The notes under the pieces were generated by a model. That model worked only from the letters and a program-made list of their open reading frames with translations. It was not told the origin of the DNA and ran no database searches. A stretch of 64,000 bases of DNA from Brachionus plicatilis (lineage: Eukaryota > Rotifera > Eurotatoria > Ploima > Brachionidae), in NCBI GenBank assembly GCA_010279815.1, contig QEOQ01000508.1:6380039-6444038 (forward strand), written 5' to 3'. The translations under genes and the position numbers were made by a program. How positions within the stretch are numbered: the first letter of the stretch is position 1; each line of letters begins with the position of its first letter. Shown here piece after piece: positions 32,483 to 49,619 of the stretch.

Positions 32483-35156
32483 TCTACCAAATTGTTTGAT
32501 TCAGTATGCTTGGTTATTTTTTTTGAATTTTAAGATTTTATATTAGACATACTCTCGACGCTCTGCTTATTCTCCTATTCAATTCTGAAAAACAAAAACA
32601 ATAATAAGAAACCAGTTAAGTAACAAGAAATGACCCTTTTTTTGTTTGAAAATAATTAGTTGGCAAAATAACTTGAATATCTGTTGACCAAAGGCATCTT
32701 AATTAAATTTGACTATGGGTGCTCTAGGGCGTTGGAAATTTTTAAAATTTTAACTCATTAAAAAAATCCGAATAATTTTCAGATTTTAGACTATTTTTGT
32801 GGCCATCTACACTTGCGTGGCTATTTAAAATTTTTCAAAGTAAAATTTAAAAATTCGAAATTAATTGCCAAAGTGGCATGAATATGCAGATGGTTCGAAA
32901 AAATTCCAATGATGGGAGTCACAAAATTTTTCACTGTTTACCTGACACTTTGGAAGCAAATTTACAATTTTCTCCAAAATCTGTGTTTTAAATATCGAAA
33001 CAAATACAAAATCAAGTCCCAGCTCAGATTCAAATGTGTTACATAATATTTAAAATAATAATATAAAATAACAACGAGAAATATAGCGAACTGTTTTATT
33101 TTTCATTCTTATTTTTTATGCCATTGAAATTTTTCACTTATTATTTATTACTTAACGAGATTTAAAATTTATAAATTATGTCTTACCAATTACCTAGAAA
33201 AAAAATCAATAATTAAATAGTAAGTACTTCCATATAGTGTTTTAATTGTTTACTAAAACAATTCGTAACTAACTTAAAGAGGTCATATCATTTTTGCCCA
33301 ATCAAGAGAATTTGATGGAAAAATTTGCTTTTTCTTAGAGAAAACACCACTTTTTAATCTTAGTTTGTAAATTTTAAACAAAAATTTCTTTAAAAATTGA
33401 AGATTTAAATTTGTAAAGAAATATTTAAAAACAGAACAGAATAAAATTTGTACTTGAGAAAAAAAAACAAAAAATTTTGATTGTAATTTTATTTTTTTGA
33501 AACAATCTTCTGAGGTAATCTGGTTTCAAATTTGAACTTTTACCAAATGATTGACGGTTATTGAAGATTCTTAAATTTTTTTTAATATTTTGATGAAATA
33601 AAATATTTTTCCAAGGTTTATTTCAAACTTGATTTTAAAATTAACTTAAGTCTAAAAAATTTGTTAAATTTGAATTTTATTAAAAAATATATCAAATATG
33701 AGCAGAGAGGTTTGTAATAATTTTAAATGAGACAAAAAAATTTTAAAAGATCAATATGAATAAGATGAAGTAAGACTAGAGTTTTGAGTCTTTTAGAATA
33801 AAGTTGAGAATATTTTATCTCAGACTTAAAAAATTGTTCGGAAAATTTATTAATCGAATACTTACACGTTTTCACATCAACAAATGTTTACAATTCCTCC
33901 GAAAAATGAGTCTAAGTAAATATTCCCAAAGCTAATCTGAAAGGCTTCAAAATAACCCAACTAATTTGAAATAATTAATAATTAGTAAATTTTTTAAAAA
34001 AATTCAGCTCTTTATTATTCTAGATATTATTGTTCTATTTTAGACCTTTAATTAGAATAACATTTAAATCACTCTTTTTCTTTTATGTCTATAAATTTGA
34101 GAAAATTGCTGACTGAGTTAGTAATTTAAATTTCTGATTTAAGTTACTTTTAGATTAATCTATTTTGGTATTTTAAGTGACAAAAAATTCAATTCTCAGC
34201 CAAACAATCAAATTAGTAATTAAGAAATAAAATAGAAAAAAACAAGGTAAAAATTATGAAAATATGTTATATTAAATTTTAAAAAATTAAATCTTTTGTC
34301 AAAATTCAAATATTTTTAATTCTTTATTTTATTGACAAAAAAAAAATATTTTAGCCATCTAAATCTTGAAGTTCGTCTACAAACAAAGCACAATTGCTTA
34401 GTTTGCAAACTCTTAACTTTTCTGTTCAAATAATTTCGAAAAAAAATTTTTTTTTCTTAAACAATTTACTTTTAAGCTTTGATTCTTAAAATTAAAAATG
34501 AAATATTTATCTGACGTTTTGTTTCCAATTCAAAGGATTCTAGTAATAATGAGTTAATAACAGAAGAATAAAATTTAAACCAAATAATCCAAATAACCAA
34601 AGATAATTTTTATCTATAACTAAAATAATAATTTTATAAATTAAAAAGGATACGACAACAGTTTTTTTTTCTATTTAGTAGCTGTAAGTACTAAATCAGT
34701 GGTCGGTTGTTTATTTGGATAGACATGTTAGGTCCAGGTTAAACCGAGATTAGTCGCCTATTTAAATACCTAAAATCAAAATAATGTCAAAAGTTTTGAT
34801 TGAATTTTTTAAGAAGGTAATAAAAAATTTTGAGATAATTTAAAAATATTTTGGCCTAATTTTAATTCTTTAAGACGGTTAAATTTCCGCTAAAAAAACG
34901 AATCATTAAAAAACTCTATTTTCAGCTAATTTAAATTTTCTAAAGAAAAATTTGAGTTGAATAACTAGGAAGCTGATTAAGTTCTACGCAATTTTCAACA
35001 AGCAATTACAAACAAATGAATTCGGAAACCCTCGGCAACATATACTTAAACTTTTTTTAAGTTTGTAAAATTTCTTGACAAAAAAAAAACTAAATTTACG
35101 AAAATAATTTTTTTTAGTTTTACAATAAATTAAAATGTCATTAAACTAGAAATTCT
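32483..35156. other. 2.7-kb intergenic, nothing recognised
   Basis: AT-rich with stop codons in all frames. I see no gene, RNA or clean transposon end. The first 150 bp should hold the promoter of the membrane-protein gene. Confidence 0.4.
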
Positions 35157-37513
<2,357 letters not shown>

Positions 37514-37693
37514 TTTCCAAGAATAAAAATTAAAAATATTTAAAAATAAAAAGAAATTAACAAAAAATTTGCTTTATATAAACGCCTTTTAATTTATTAG
37601 TTGCAAATAAAAGTTAAAATTTTTTTAATTTTTTAAATAAATTTAGTTTAGATAAATTCAAAATGAATCAAATGAAGAATTCAAGTATTTAAC
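37514..37693. promoter_or_regulatory. shared divergent promoter of COPS2 and CSTF3
   Basis: Only 180 bp separate the two start codons, which point away from each other, so both promoters and leaders must lie here. No TATA box can be told apart from the AT-rich background. Confidence 0.6.
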
Positions 37694-40600
37694 ATGGATC
37701 CAATAAATTTGTCAATTAAAGCTGCCCAAGAGAAAAAAATTTCCGAATCTCGGGACTTTTTTGAACAATTAGTCTTAGACTATCCGACTTGTGGTCGCTT
37801 CTGGAGAATATTTATCGAACAAGAACTAAAAGCAAGAAATTTTGAACAAGTCGAAAATTTATTTCAGAGATGTGTTATCAGAGTTTTAAATGTTGATCTT
37901 TGGCGAACTTATTTAAATTATGTAAGGGACATAAAATCAAAATTACCAAACTTCAAGTCAGTATAAAACAAAACTCAATCCTGAATAATAATAGATTTTA
38001 TTTTTTTTTTAGAGAAAAAACCGCTCAGGCATACAATTTTGCTTTGGAAAAAATTGGACTTGATGTTAACTCTTACAGTATTTGGAATGATTATGTCAGC
38101 TTTTTAAAATCAGTGTAAAATATTTTGAACATTAAAAAAAAAAATTTACAATTTATTCCAAAAATTCAAGTGAGGCGGCAGGCTCTTTTGCAGAAAATCA
38201 AAAAATAATGGCTATTCGTAAAGTTTATCAAAAAGGGGTTATGAATCCGATGATAAATGTTGACCAATTTTGGAAAGACTATTGTGCATTTGAGAATGTA
38301 AAAAATAAAAAATTACTTGAAAAAAAATAATATATTTTAATTAAAGCAAATAAATCCCTTGATCGCCAAAAGAATGATTGATGATCGTAGTCGAGAGTTT
38401 ATGACAGTGAGAAAAATCTCAAAAGAATACGAAAATGTGACTAGACATTTGGACCGCAGTTCACCGTGTTTTCCATCACAGGGAACTGTGGAGGAAATGA
38501 AGCAGAAAGCTTATTGGAAAAAGTATATAGAATGGGAGAAAAGCAATCCGCTGAAAACTGATGATTTAGCTGTTGTTGCTAAACGGGTGATGTATGCATA
38601 TGAGCAATGTTTGTTATCTTTAGCCAACCATCCAGATATTTATTTTGAGGCTACTAGTTATTTACAGAATATAAGCTCGCTAATGGAAGAGAAAAGCGAT
38701 GCTGTTTTGTCCAAATTTTATGCTAGTGAAGCTATTAATATTTACGAAAGAGCTATCAATGGTTTTATGAAAAAAAATCCCCTTATCTATTTTGCCTATT
38801 GTGATTTTGAAGAAGTAAATTAAAATTTTTTTTTGGTATATCTCTTAAATTTTATTTTAATTATCAGAAAATACTTGTCTTGCTTAAATAAGGAAGGGTA
38901 ACAAATTACAGCTTTTAATGAAAATCTTAAAAATCAATAAAGATTTTGATTGATTATTCTTAAAACGCAATTCCTAAATCTAACAGTTTTAAATAATTAT
39001 CAAAAAATAGAAATCAAAATATCAACTAAAAGTAAGTATTTTTGATATGAGAATTTCAAGATCATAATTATAAAAATTAGTCTCATAAAATTAGTCAATA
39101 GAAATTAGTCTCATAAATTAATCTAAAATATTTTTTAATAAACAATTTTTATTAATTTAATTAAATCAAATTAAAAAAATTTAAATTTTTTAAAGCATTT
39201 TTTAAAAAATACTAAATAACATCTTTAAAAAAAATCTAGAGGCATAGGTTTATAAAATAGTCTTCTATAAAAAATTATTTTTACGAGTTTAGCTCATTTA
39301 ATTAATTTTGTAGGAATTGATACATGATCACTTCAGCAGAACAAGTCTGAAAGACTTTTAGTCCATAATTTGAGCCTTATTTTTTGGACAAAAAAAACTT
39401 ATTTCCTGAAATAATCAATTAAATATTTTTAAAAAAATCACAATAAAAAGTCGATAAAGTCGATAAAGAATTTTCCTATTATTAATTTTTAAAAATCTTA
39501 TTGAGAAAATGAGAGAAGCATTCTTGAACTCAAGCGACAAGTTTCAATTTAAACAATTATTCAATCTAATGATTTTTTGAATACATATTGAAGAATTTTT
39601 CAAAATTTGTTAAAAAACTTTACACGATACCGTAAAAATATTTTTTTTAAATTTTCTAATTTTTTTACTAAGAGTCGGCTAAATTATCCCAAGTGTAAGG
39701 AAATATACGAAAAATTTTTGGAAATAAAAGATATTGATCCATCTCTGTGTTACATACAATATATGCGCTTTTTGCGTAGAGTAGAGGGTATTCGCTCAGC
39801 TAGACAAATTTTTAAAAAAGCGCGTGACGATCCTCGTATATCGTATCATGTCTATGTAGCTGCTGCATTCATGGAATATTTTTGTACCAAGGACAAAAAT
39901 ATTGCGTATAAAATATTTCAGCTTGGATCAACTAAATTCGATCATATTTCCGATTATGTTCTTTCTTTTATTGAATTAGCAAAGCATATAAATGGTAGAA
40001 AATTTTTCTTTTTTTCTTTTGTTTTTTTAATCAATTTTATTTTAAGAGAATAATACAAGTAGAAATTTGTTTGAAAAAACTCTTAAGGAAGGAAAAATTC
40101 AGAAAGAAAAAACAGGGTAAGTTTAAAAATCAATTAAAGTTTAAGAAATTTTATTCATATTATTTAATGAAAAAACTCTAATTAATTAATAATAAATTTA
40201 TTAAGTTTGAAAAAAAATTAGTTAACTTCATTTTGAGAATAAATTTTAAAAAATTACGAAAATTGTGATCGAAAACAAATTCTATGAATCTTTAAAAAAT
40301 CCGAAGAATTTTTTATCATCTAAGAATTATTTTTATAATCAAGCTCATCAATTTGATTTTCTTTAAAATAATTTGAATACTGATGCAGATCTAAACAATT
40401 GACTGAAAATGAGTTTCACTTGAAGTATTCAAATTTTCAATGCAAAAAGAATAAAAGATAATAAATTGTTAGATTTTAACATCATTCTATTGAGAATGTT
40501 TTAAAAATCTACTGTAATTTTTTTTAAAAGCTTTCTAAAAAATAAACATCAAACTTATTCATAAAATGTAGATCACAAGTCAATTGAATTTAAATTGATG

Positions 40601-41924
40601 TGAAAATTAAAAAGCACAATTCACAAATGGCTTCACGATGGCCAAATTAACTTAAATATTTAGTTTAAAAATCAATGTAAAAAAGTATTAATTTTGTTAA
40701 AAATTTTGTAAAAAAAAATTGAAAAAATATTTTCTCAGCCCATTGATAATCGATTTTAATATTTAAATGTATTAACTGATTTTTGTAAAGTTTATTTGAG
40801 ATTTTTTATTTCAAAAGTATTTGTATCTAGCATTCACAATTAAATTTAAAAAAGAAATTCAAATAAAAAATTCCAAATAGTAATAATAAATAAATCTAAA
40901 TCGAAAATAAAACTTTACAAAAAATCAGTTAACTAAATTGAAAATCGATTTTATCAATATATTAAGGAAATGTTTTTTCAATTTTTTAAATCTTCATTGC
41001 ATGTAAAGCATGTTACATTACAATTATTTCGATTAAATCAAAGATTTATTTTAATATCTAAAGGTAAACTTTTTGAATTGAAATGATATTTTGAATTGAT
41101 CATTAACTTCAAGATGCCAAATATTTTTTATTGCCAAAAACGCTAATTTTTCTTTAAATTTTTTCAGTGATATTTGGACCGAATGGCTTCAATTTGAAAA
41201 TAATGTTGGTAAATATGAAAATATAATAAATGTTGAGAAAGCTCGTTTGTCGATCAATGATGAAGATTCAACAACTCTAGACACAAGAGATACAAAATTG
41301 CTAATAGACAGATTTAAGTTTATGAATTTGTATCCATGTTCAAGAGTAGAATTAAAATCAATAGGCTATAAGGATTTGAATAATAATTATTCGGTAAATG
41401 TAACTCCGGTCAATAAAACAGGTGAATCGTTGACCGGAAGTTTGGCTACAGCTAATTCTACAGTAGCAAAGTCAGTTTCAAAAGAAAAAGGCTATTCCAA
41501 AGAAGATGTGATATCTAACAGAGTATTGGAAACATGCTTGAGTGCTAACCCTTTCACTGGTGCAATAGTAACCCGACCAAGGTATCCTGAACCTGACACG
41601 TCCAAAATGTATCCATTTAAACAGAGCAGAGAGAATATAACTGCTTTACAACCAGTGCCAGGAGGTGGATTGTTTTTATTCCCATCTATTTTTGCTGAAA
41701 CTATTAAGCGACTTCCTCCACCGGGTAATTTCCATGGACCCTATGTATCTATTGATGAATTTTTGGCTCACTTTCAAGCACTTAATATTCCTAGTGATTT
41801 TCAAACATTTTATAAAAATTACGTTTCCAGTCGCAATGATATCAAGCGTGATGAAGATGTTGAGCGTCCAACTGGATATATGGATATTTACAAGCAGCGA
41901 CATCAAAAAAGAATGATCAAATGA
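37694..41924 (+). CDS. CSTF3: CstF77, cleavage stimulation factor subunit 3
   Basis: Seven exons: 37694-37956, 38013-38114, 38171-38297, 38347-38814, 39673-39994, 40047-40116 and 41168-41924. All phases fit and give 702 residues (human 717). HAT repeats run through most of the protein ([65 protein letters not shown]-like [18 protein letters not shown]). The C-terminal part has VDRYKFM-like [14 protein letters not shown], a PVPGG turn, GPYVSIDEF and a final [11 protein letters not shown]. CstF77 bridges CstF64 and CstF50 and contacts CPSF in pre-mRNA 3'-end processing. Two introns (858 and 1051 bp) are much larger than the rest; I see no gene inside them. Confidence 0.95.
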
Positions 41925-43073
41925 TATTTTTAAAATGATCACCTAATTTTTTTTTTGATCTTTTAGATAAAGTTAAATTAATTGAGTAAAATTAATAAGA
42001 ATAAATTTTTCAATCAATCATCAATCAGAGATTGTTCGTTGTTTTATTTTACCGCTCTCATTGTAATTATTGTAAATAATTTATCGATTTTATATGAATT
42101 TGTGGTTTACTTAAAATATAATTAGTAAGTAAAGCGAATTTTTAAACATAAGGTTAGAGAAGTTGAAAATTAAAATAAGATAAACTCAGTCAGAATTTTG
42201 TTTGTTAAGTGCAAGTAGCTTAGAGTTTCAACTATAATGGTTTGAAGAAAGAGTCGATTAATTATTTAAAAGTTAGAAAATTTTAAATTTTGATTTATAA
42301 ATCAAGAAAAATATTATAACAAAAGACAATTTAATTTTAGAGGAAAAAATGATTAAGGATGGCAAAAAAGCCTCAATTTTGTGCACATTCCAAAAAATTA
42401 AATTTAAATTATGAATTTGGTACATAGAAAATTTCAGCTAAATTTGAATTTCTTTACTATAAAAAATCTCTTTTAGTTTCATAGGCTTAATATTTTAAAT
42501 AAATTATCAAATGTCTATTTCAGTAGCTTGGCATTCCAATCAATTTCAGTTGCAATGTTTTGTTGAATTTTTAGAATTTCTGCTCTATATGTCTATCATT
42601 TTATGATGGTCCAGTTATTTTCATTTATAATTGAATTCGGACTTAAAATTTTCATTTTCTATTATTAATTTTTATGTTTAATTTCAATGATTTTAATTTA
42701 AAAATCAATTATTTTTAGAGCAAATCACTAATTTCCGTATTGATTTGTTTTTTTAATTTCAGTTTTTTTTTATTATATTATTTTCAAAATTTCGTCTTTA
42801 ATCTACACCTTTATATTTTTAATTAAAAATCTTAAATAAATTTCTCTTAGTTGAAACAAAATTTTTCCAAGATTTGTTCAGGAAGAAAACAACACAAACT
42901 TATTTAAATTATTAATGGATAATTTGCCTGATATTCTGATCTTATCAATTAACATAGGAAATTCAATTGAATTTTTTATTAAAATGTACACTTTTTAGTC
43001 CTTCTTTTTTTTAATTCACTTAAAATCGATTCATATTTTGGGGTTTAATACTGCAACATTGAAATTTTTTTTT
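41925..43073. other. intergenic, nothing recognised
   Basis: AT-rich; contains the 3' flank of CSTF3 and no supported gene. Confidence 0.4.
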
Positions 43074-43081
43074 ATTTTTAT

Positions 43082-43347
43082 CAGAGTTGTTTAAAAGTCA
43101 AAACTCTCAAGTCAAGTCCAAGTCCGGACTTAATTGTTAAATTTTCAATCAAAAGCCCAAGTCCAGGCTTTAAAATTTTGAATACTGAAGAAGAAATTTA
43201 TGCTAAAATTGCAACAAAATTCTGATATATGGCAAATCTATTGCATTAGACAGTATATAAAAATTTTTCGATATGAAGCCTGATCTAGCAAATTTGAAAA
43301 AAAAGTCTGGATTTGGACTTTTTTTTTGTGACTTTTAAACAACTCTG
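43082..43347. mobile_element. hAT-type MITE, CAGAGTTG family, copy 1
   Basis: Ends CAGAGTTGTTTAAAAGTC and GACTTTTAAACAACTCTG are complementary, and the 8-bp direct repeat atttttat flanks both sides exactly (43074-43081, 43348-43355). Sub-terminal text is a string of aagtc/gactt words (aagtcaagtccaagtccgga). No ORF. Confidence 0.9.
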
Positions 43348-43355
43348 ATTTTTAT

Positions 43356-46300
43356 ATAGGCTATATAGGGTTATGAATAAAGGGTCATTGGTACAAGAGA
43401 ATCTAGAAAAATGAATGAGAAATATTTTAATTTTGTTTTTTTAGTTTCTTTAAAAAAAAAGGAAATTAAAATCATCTTTTTGATCATGTTTATAATAAAA
43501 AATAACTTAAGTAATTTTATATTTTACTAAATCATTTTGAAAATAAAAAATCACTAATTTTGTAATTTTTTAACATTTTTATTTTTTGATCTTAAAATCA
43601 TAATTTTTTTTGTGAATAAGAAATTAATATTTTATGAATAAAATGGAATGCTAAATCCGAAATAATTAGGATATGTGGAAAAAATTGTTTAGTGTTCCCA
43701 GGAGTGATATTTGATATTTAAAAACCACCATATTCAAAAAATTAAATATTTTCACTTAAGAGAGTGCATTTCATGACCTGAACAAAATATTTGATCCATT
43801 ACTAAAACAATTTTCAATTAATGCATTTTAATTTAGTCGAAAACTGATTTTTAAATGCATCCAGAAAAAAAATTAATAAAAATTTGGATATTTTTAATAG
43901 AATTTTTTTGTTTCCTTATCATTTCAAATTGTCATGACAATAAGCATAATTATCTAAGCGCTAATCTTGATTGATTTTATTTATCGGTGTTAAAACAGCT
44001 TTCGGTTTGTAATTTCCAGAAGCTCTAAAATAAAATTTTAATTAAAATTTAAAAAGGTTCTTAGCGTATTTCTTTAAAATTTGGTAAGTTTTATTAATTA
44101 TTTTCTTCTAAGTATTCAACAAGCTTGAATCAATCGTCTAGACGATGACTTAATACTCTTCAGTGTCCATTCGTGTCTAAATAACACGATATCCGATAAA
44201 ATATCGCATTTAATTTCGGTTCATTAAACTTTCTTAATGGACACTATATTAATTTCAAATAGTGTGTTTTTAGGTAAATTCGGCCAAGTTCCTTGATTTT
44301 TGACAAACCAAAAGCAATTGATGCAAATGTTTTTTTAATTAGGATGTGATTTTAAAAATAGAAAGCCAAAAATCAATAATCAGCAGATGCTACCAATTCA
44401 ATGAAAAAAGTTTAATTCATTGGAAATATTTTTACAATACGTGAGAGGTATTTATCGATTGAGAATTTATTTGACATTTAATTTGACAGCTTCATTATCG
44501 ATTTTAGTCTCGTATAAGCTAAATTTTGTCCACATTCAATTTAAAAAAAAATACGAAACAAAACGCTTGAATAAAAGGTGAAGCTGCATACATCCCAATA
44601 GGTTAAAAAATATGAATTATTAAGCTTAACTAGAAAAAGACACTGATTAATTTAAATTTTACAGATAGATTTTAAAATAATAGATTAATTAATTGTTGTC
44701 AAAATGGTATTTAAATCGGGAAATGCTTAGGATTTCAGCAAATTTTTTTAATTTTATTTTTGTTGTAATTAATTTTTTTACTTCTTCTGTTTCTGAATCT
44801 AATTAAAATTTTTTTCTGGTAGAATTTTTTACAACAGATACCATATATCAAATATTTAAAACTTTCTTTCCTAAAGCCAAGTTTGAAAGATCACATGAAT
44901 TAATCAACCATAAATTAAATATATATAATTGTAACCATGTATATTACTCCAAGAAATTTTCTTATTTTTAAATTTTTCAAAAAACAGTCCTGACACTTAA
45001 TTTATTCTGTAATTTTAAAAAATTTTATTCAACTAAAATCATATTGATACTAAAAATTTGGTATTTTCGATTTAGTTTATTTAAAAAATTACCTTAAATT
45101 TTTATTTAAATTAGAATTAAATGGTTTTGGGTCATACTTTTATTTGATATTTTTGTTTTAATAATTATATTTAGACTTAAGCTCAAGTGATAAGTTTGTC
45201 TTTTCTTGTGAAAAGAAATTTCATTCACATTGATATGGGAAAATTTAATATTTGAAATACATGATTGTTATTTTTGTTCACCTGTGATCTAATTATGTAC
45301 GCAAAATTAACTTGAAATCCTTTGTGTTGTCAGTTTCAAAATAAGTATTTATTAAGATCGTAATGAAACACTCAGATACAAAGAGAAAGTAATAGCCTTT
45401 CAAAAAATGTTAATTCAACCATTTGAGGGCTTAAATATTAACGAAGAGTTAGGATTATTCATAGAAAAATTCTGCTAAATAAACATATAATAAATTACTG
45501 AAAAAATCTATATAAATTAAAGAGTTGGTTATATTTTTTTTAATTTAACAAACGAGAAAATGTGTTTTCAAATGAAAAGTGTTCTTTATATTGGTACTTA
45601 TTTTTAATTAATTATTATTTATATTTTTATTTTTAAAGTAGTTCAAAGGTCTGTTAAGATTTTTGAAGCATAATCTTTCATATATGAAAAATAATGAGCT
45701 TTCTGTGTTAGGATTTTATTTCTTTTTAAAATTTTTTTTAATGAATAAAATTATTAAAATAAAAAAATTCAAATTTCTTCAAATCTTCGAGTTTAAGGGA
45801 GTGACTTATTCAAATAAAAACAATTTTTATTTTTTTTGGTACTTATGATAAAATCTGTCAAATGAAAACGCCTTTCGGTTTCCGATACAAATAGTGAAAA
45901 TTAATTGTAAATATTTTAAAACTAAGAATAGGGTTTCAGAAAATATTTGAATTTGATTTATGTCACGAATTCATTTTACATTTGATGGATAAATCACAGT
46001 TAGAATTCAATAGGAAAATATTTTAAAATTTAAGGCGAACCATACAATAATTAATACTTTGAATTTTAGATTTATTTTTTAGGTTAAGGGCCTAATTTAT
46101 GAGATAATGGAAAAAAATTGGAAAATAGGGTATTTTCATATTTTAAGTTTACTTTACAATTTAGTACTGTCGAGTGTGAAAGACCATTTTGAAGTCAATA
46201 GTTTAGAAAAACTATTCAGTATCAAAAAAATCGGCTAGTTGTTTTAGTTCAATTCGTCATATGAAAATATTCATTTGTGTTTTGTCCTATATATCAGAAT

Positions 46301-47303
46301 ATTTTTAAATAGTGAGAAAATAAACCGCAAATTGAGCCAAATTTAAACTAACCCAAAAAACAAAAAACTCATTAAGCTTCATTTTTATGAGGCTTCTTCC
46401 TCAGGTTATTTTTCTATCACAAATCCATAACGAAAAATAAAGTTTAATTTTGAAAGATAAATATTAATTGTTTACGGTTAATTATTTATTAATTAATTTT
46501 TCGATTTCCTTAAAGTGAAAAATAGTCAAACTGAAGAAGAATAAATTGCTTTATAAATTCAATTTTTTACAATTAAAATAAATTTGTATGACTCCAATTA
46601 AAGCTAAATATCAACTGACTAGGAATTTTTTTAGTGACAAATATTTCGTTTAAAATAATAAGAATTGATATTTAAGCAAAATCCGAAATAATTAAATCAT
46701 CAATTAAAGACATAAACTATTTTTGTAAATAATTTCAAGACAATGTAAACGTATGAAAAATATTTTTAGCTATGCACCATAATCACTCAAAAAATTATTT
46801 TTTAACATTTTATTTTCATTGAAATTTAAGTTAACCCTGATAATTTGATCATTTTATTAGGCAAAAATAAAATAAAATAAAAAATGTATACAAATTTAAA
46901 TTCTTAAAAGATTCTCTTTTATTAAGGTTAAATTGAATCAACTCTAAGAAATATTTAAAGAATGGTATTATTAGAAAGAAAATAAAAGCAAATTTACTTT
47001 TTCGATTAATTTTTGTTTGTTATTTTAAAATTTTAATTTGTCTATACTTATTTATTTTTTATTCTAAAAGTTTGAAAGTTTAAAGTTGGTCGGTTAAACA
47101 AGGTTTATAAATAATAACATAGATATTTAAAATTTGAAAAGTTGAAAAGATTAAAAGAAATTATTTCACTTTGATGGCTTTTTAAAAGTACTTTGAAAGT
47201 TCATTTTCTTTTATTTTCAAAGGATTGTGGAGTTTGTTTCAATTCAGAAAAAACTTGAATAATTTTTTCATTATAAGAAATAAGTTTGTTTTATAATGTC
47301 TAA
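43356..47303. other. 4-kb gene desert
   Basis: Homopolymer-rich. The only notable structure is the hairpin cluster at 44162-44246. The frame at 45663-45848 is composition-driven and not called. Confidence 0.4.
44162..44246. repeat. small nested hairpin cluster
   Basis: Outer arms agtgtccatt and aatggacact enclose two smaller hairpins, cgtgt...acacg and cgatat...atatcg. Could be a very short MITE. Confidence 0.5.
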
Positions 47304-47556
47304 GAAAAATTGTTTAAAAAAAAAGTCTGCAAAATTTCTGCAATTTTTTGCATTTTGCACACCATCAAAAAAGCATTCTGATCTACTGTGCAATTACTTT
47401 GCAGAGTTTAGCAGACATTTATTTTCGATTTAAGCAAAGCTGCTTAAACATTTAGCATTTTACAGAACAAACTTATTTCTCACAGTAAAAAAATTATTCA
47501 AGTTTTTCTAAATTGAAACGATCAAATTAAAAAAAAACTTCCAAACCCCATTTTAA
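47304..47556. repeat. partial relative of the 749-1053 element
   Basis: Shares the order tctgcaaaatttctgca, agcattttacagaac, ttattcaagtttttct and a terminal aaacccc with 840-1053. The left terminus is not recognisable. Confidence 0.5.
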
Positions 47557-47560
47557 AATC

Positions 47561-49560
47561 AGACTTTTTGATTAAAATTTTAATTATTATCAAATTAAAT
47601 TTTTATGCTAAAGTTAAGAAATTTTTGAATGTTTAACTACATTGGCAAATTTTCTGCCTTTATAAATTTTAATAAATTTGCATTCACAAGCATAATTGAA
47701 GCTAAAATCATATGATTAATTTATTTAAACTCTAAAGGGTCAGATTTATAATTTCTACAAGCAAAATGTATAAAATAGAGCTGTAGCGGTTTGAATTTGG
47801 TTCGAGCTGAAATTTAAAGCGTAAAATAGTCGGACCTAGACATCAATATCCACAATTAATTAGGATTTTCTAAGCCATATTGGAAGCAAAATTTAAACCC
47901 GCTAATAGTAAACTATAAAAAAAATTTCGAAATCTCAAAGAGTCCTTATTAGTTAAATTCCAAATTAATATAATTTTCAAGCTTCAAATTAAAAAATTGT
48001 GTGGCTATTTGTTTATCTGTTTATATTATTAACCAAATATTTGATGTTAAATTTTTTCATATCCAGTGAATAGAACACTTTCAATGTACAAAAAATGTTC
48101 GTTCCACAAACGACTAAATTGGGCAACAGTTGATCAAGAGATAATTTTTTTAATTTTATTTTTTTTTATTGACCCATTCTTAAAATTTTTGCATTGCCCC
48201 AAATAAAAGAATTCACACAGAGCACACATAAATAGAAATTTCATAATTTAATTTTTATTAAAAAAATAATCAAGTTTCGATTTAAATGAGAAATTGTCCG
48301 AAACACCGAAAAGAAAACACAGTATATAATGATAATTTTATGATTGTTTTTTCAAAATTTGATCAATGCTTTATTTTAATGTTTAAAGCGAAAGATTTTA
48401 TCTTCTATACGGCTTTTTCTAATGAGAGAGAGATAGAAGCAGGGATTTTGAGTGTAGATTAAGAGAGTGCTCAAAATTTGAAAATATTTTATTAAAATTC
48501 AAATAGAAAAGAATGAATGACAGGCAGTCCGAAAACATTTACCTCATTAAACAATATTTAAGCTCGACTTCAAATGATAATTTTATGAATTTGGCTATGA
48601 GTCGTTAAGAATAAAAATGAGCCATCAGAACATAAATACACATTGAGAACACGAAATACAATTGTTCTAGAGTAATTATTATAATTTGAGTTGCATAAGA
48701 CTTAGCTTAAAATGCTGATTTTATATGCTGTTTTTTGTTATGAACGAAAGCTGATTTTGTTATTAGCAACAAATTGGGCTAGTGGTCACCTAATTGTTTG
48801 TTTGTTTGTTTGTAGAATGCATTTTTTTCATGATGATCCATCAGATGGATTAGCCACAATGTAGAGATCGAGATTGAGAGAAAATCTAATTAATGGACAA
48901 ACTTGTTTATTTGGCTCGACCTATTGGTAATTAAAGGATTAACCGAGACGGATAAAACGTTTTATGGTGTACACAGGCTTAGTGAAAAATCTAAACTTTC
49001 AGTTTTATCTATTTTCGATTCTAGATCATGTGCAGTTCTTACGAATAGATAAACGAAACTTGATATTTTAGTCAAAATAAAGAGCTCTTTGAGTTTAGGG
49101 TTTCAAGCGAAATTAGTCGAACTGAAATTTTTAAATTATGCTCTAAATATCGATTTATGCTCGCAACAATCGCTGGTAACTGTCCCTTAAGGTGGTTTCA
49201 AACAATTTTCTTCACTTGTTTCTCGATGTTGAATTTGAACAATTAAAATGCTTGACGGATTAGCAAAACTGCTCTATCTACATCAAAATTTAATAATTAT
49301 ACACTTCTAATTTTTAGCCAAACAATTGTTCTTATTCAAAAAGATACAACAGTCAGAGCTTTCTTAAAGCCCATAAATTAGCATAGATTGAAGTTTTAGT
49401 AACTATTTTGTTCTCCATGATACCCGGAATAGGACCCGAGGATATTCCTAAATTTTTTCCTTTTATAATTAGGAGTTTTTTCCGAATTTAAAATTATTTC
49501 ATTATTATCGTAAAATTTATTTTTAACTTTTTAGATTACACATAATCTTTTTTCAATTTT
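47561..49560. other. intergenic, nothing recognised
   Basis: No supported gene. A short (gttt)n run is at 48798-48820. Some GC-richer text at 48780-49250 may be old repeat or regulatory sequence. Confidence 0.35.
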
Positions 49561-49619
49561 ATTCTACTTTTAAATCAAGAACTAAAAAGAAAGCATAAAG
49601 CCCTTCGGAAGAGCCGTAG

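Noticed and set aside
41665..41942. Alternative frames within the last CSTF3 exon
   Set aside because: Shadow frames; the CSTF3 frame carries the conserved residues.
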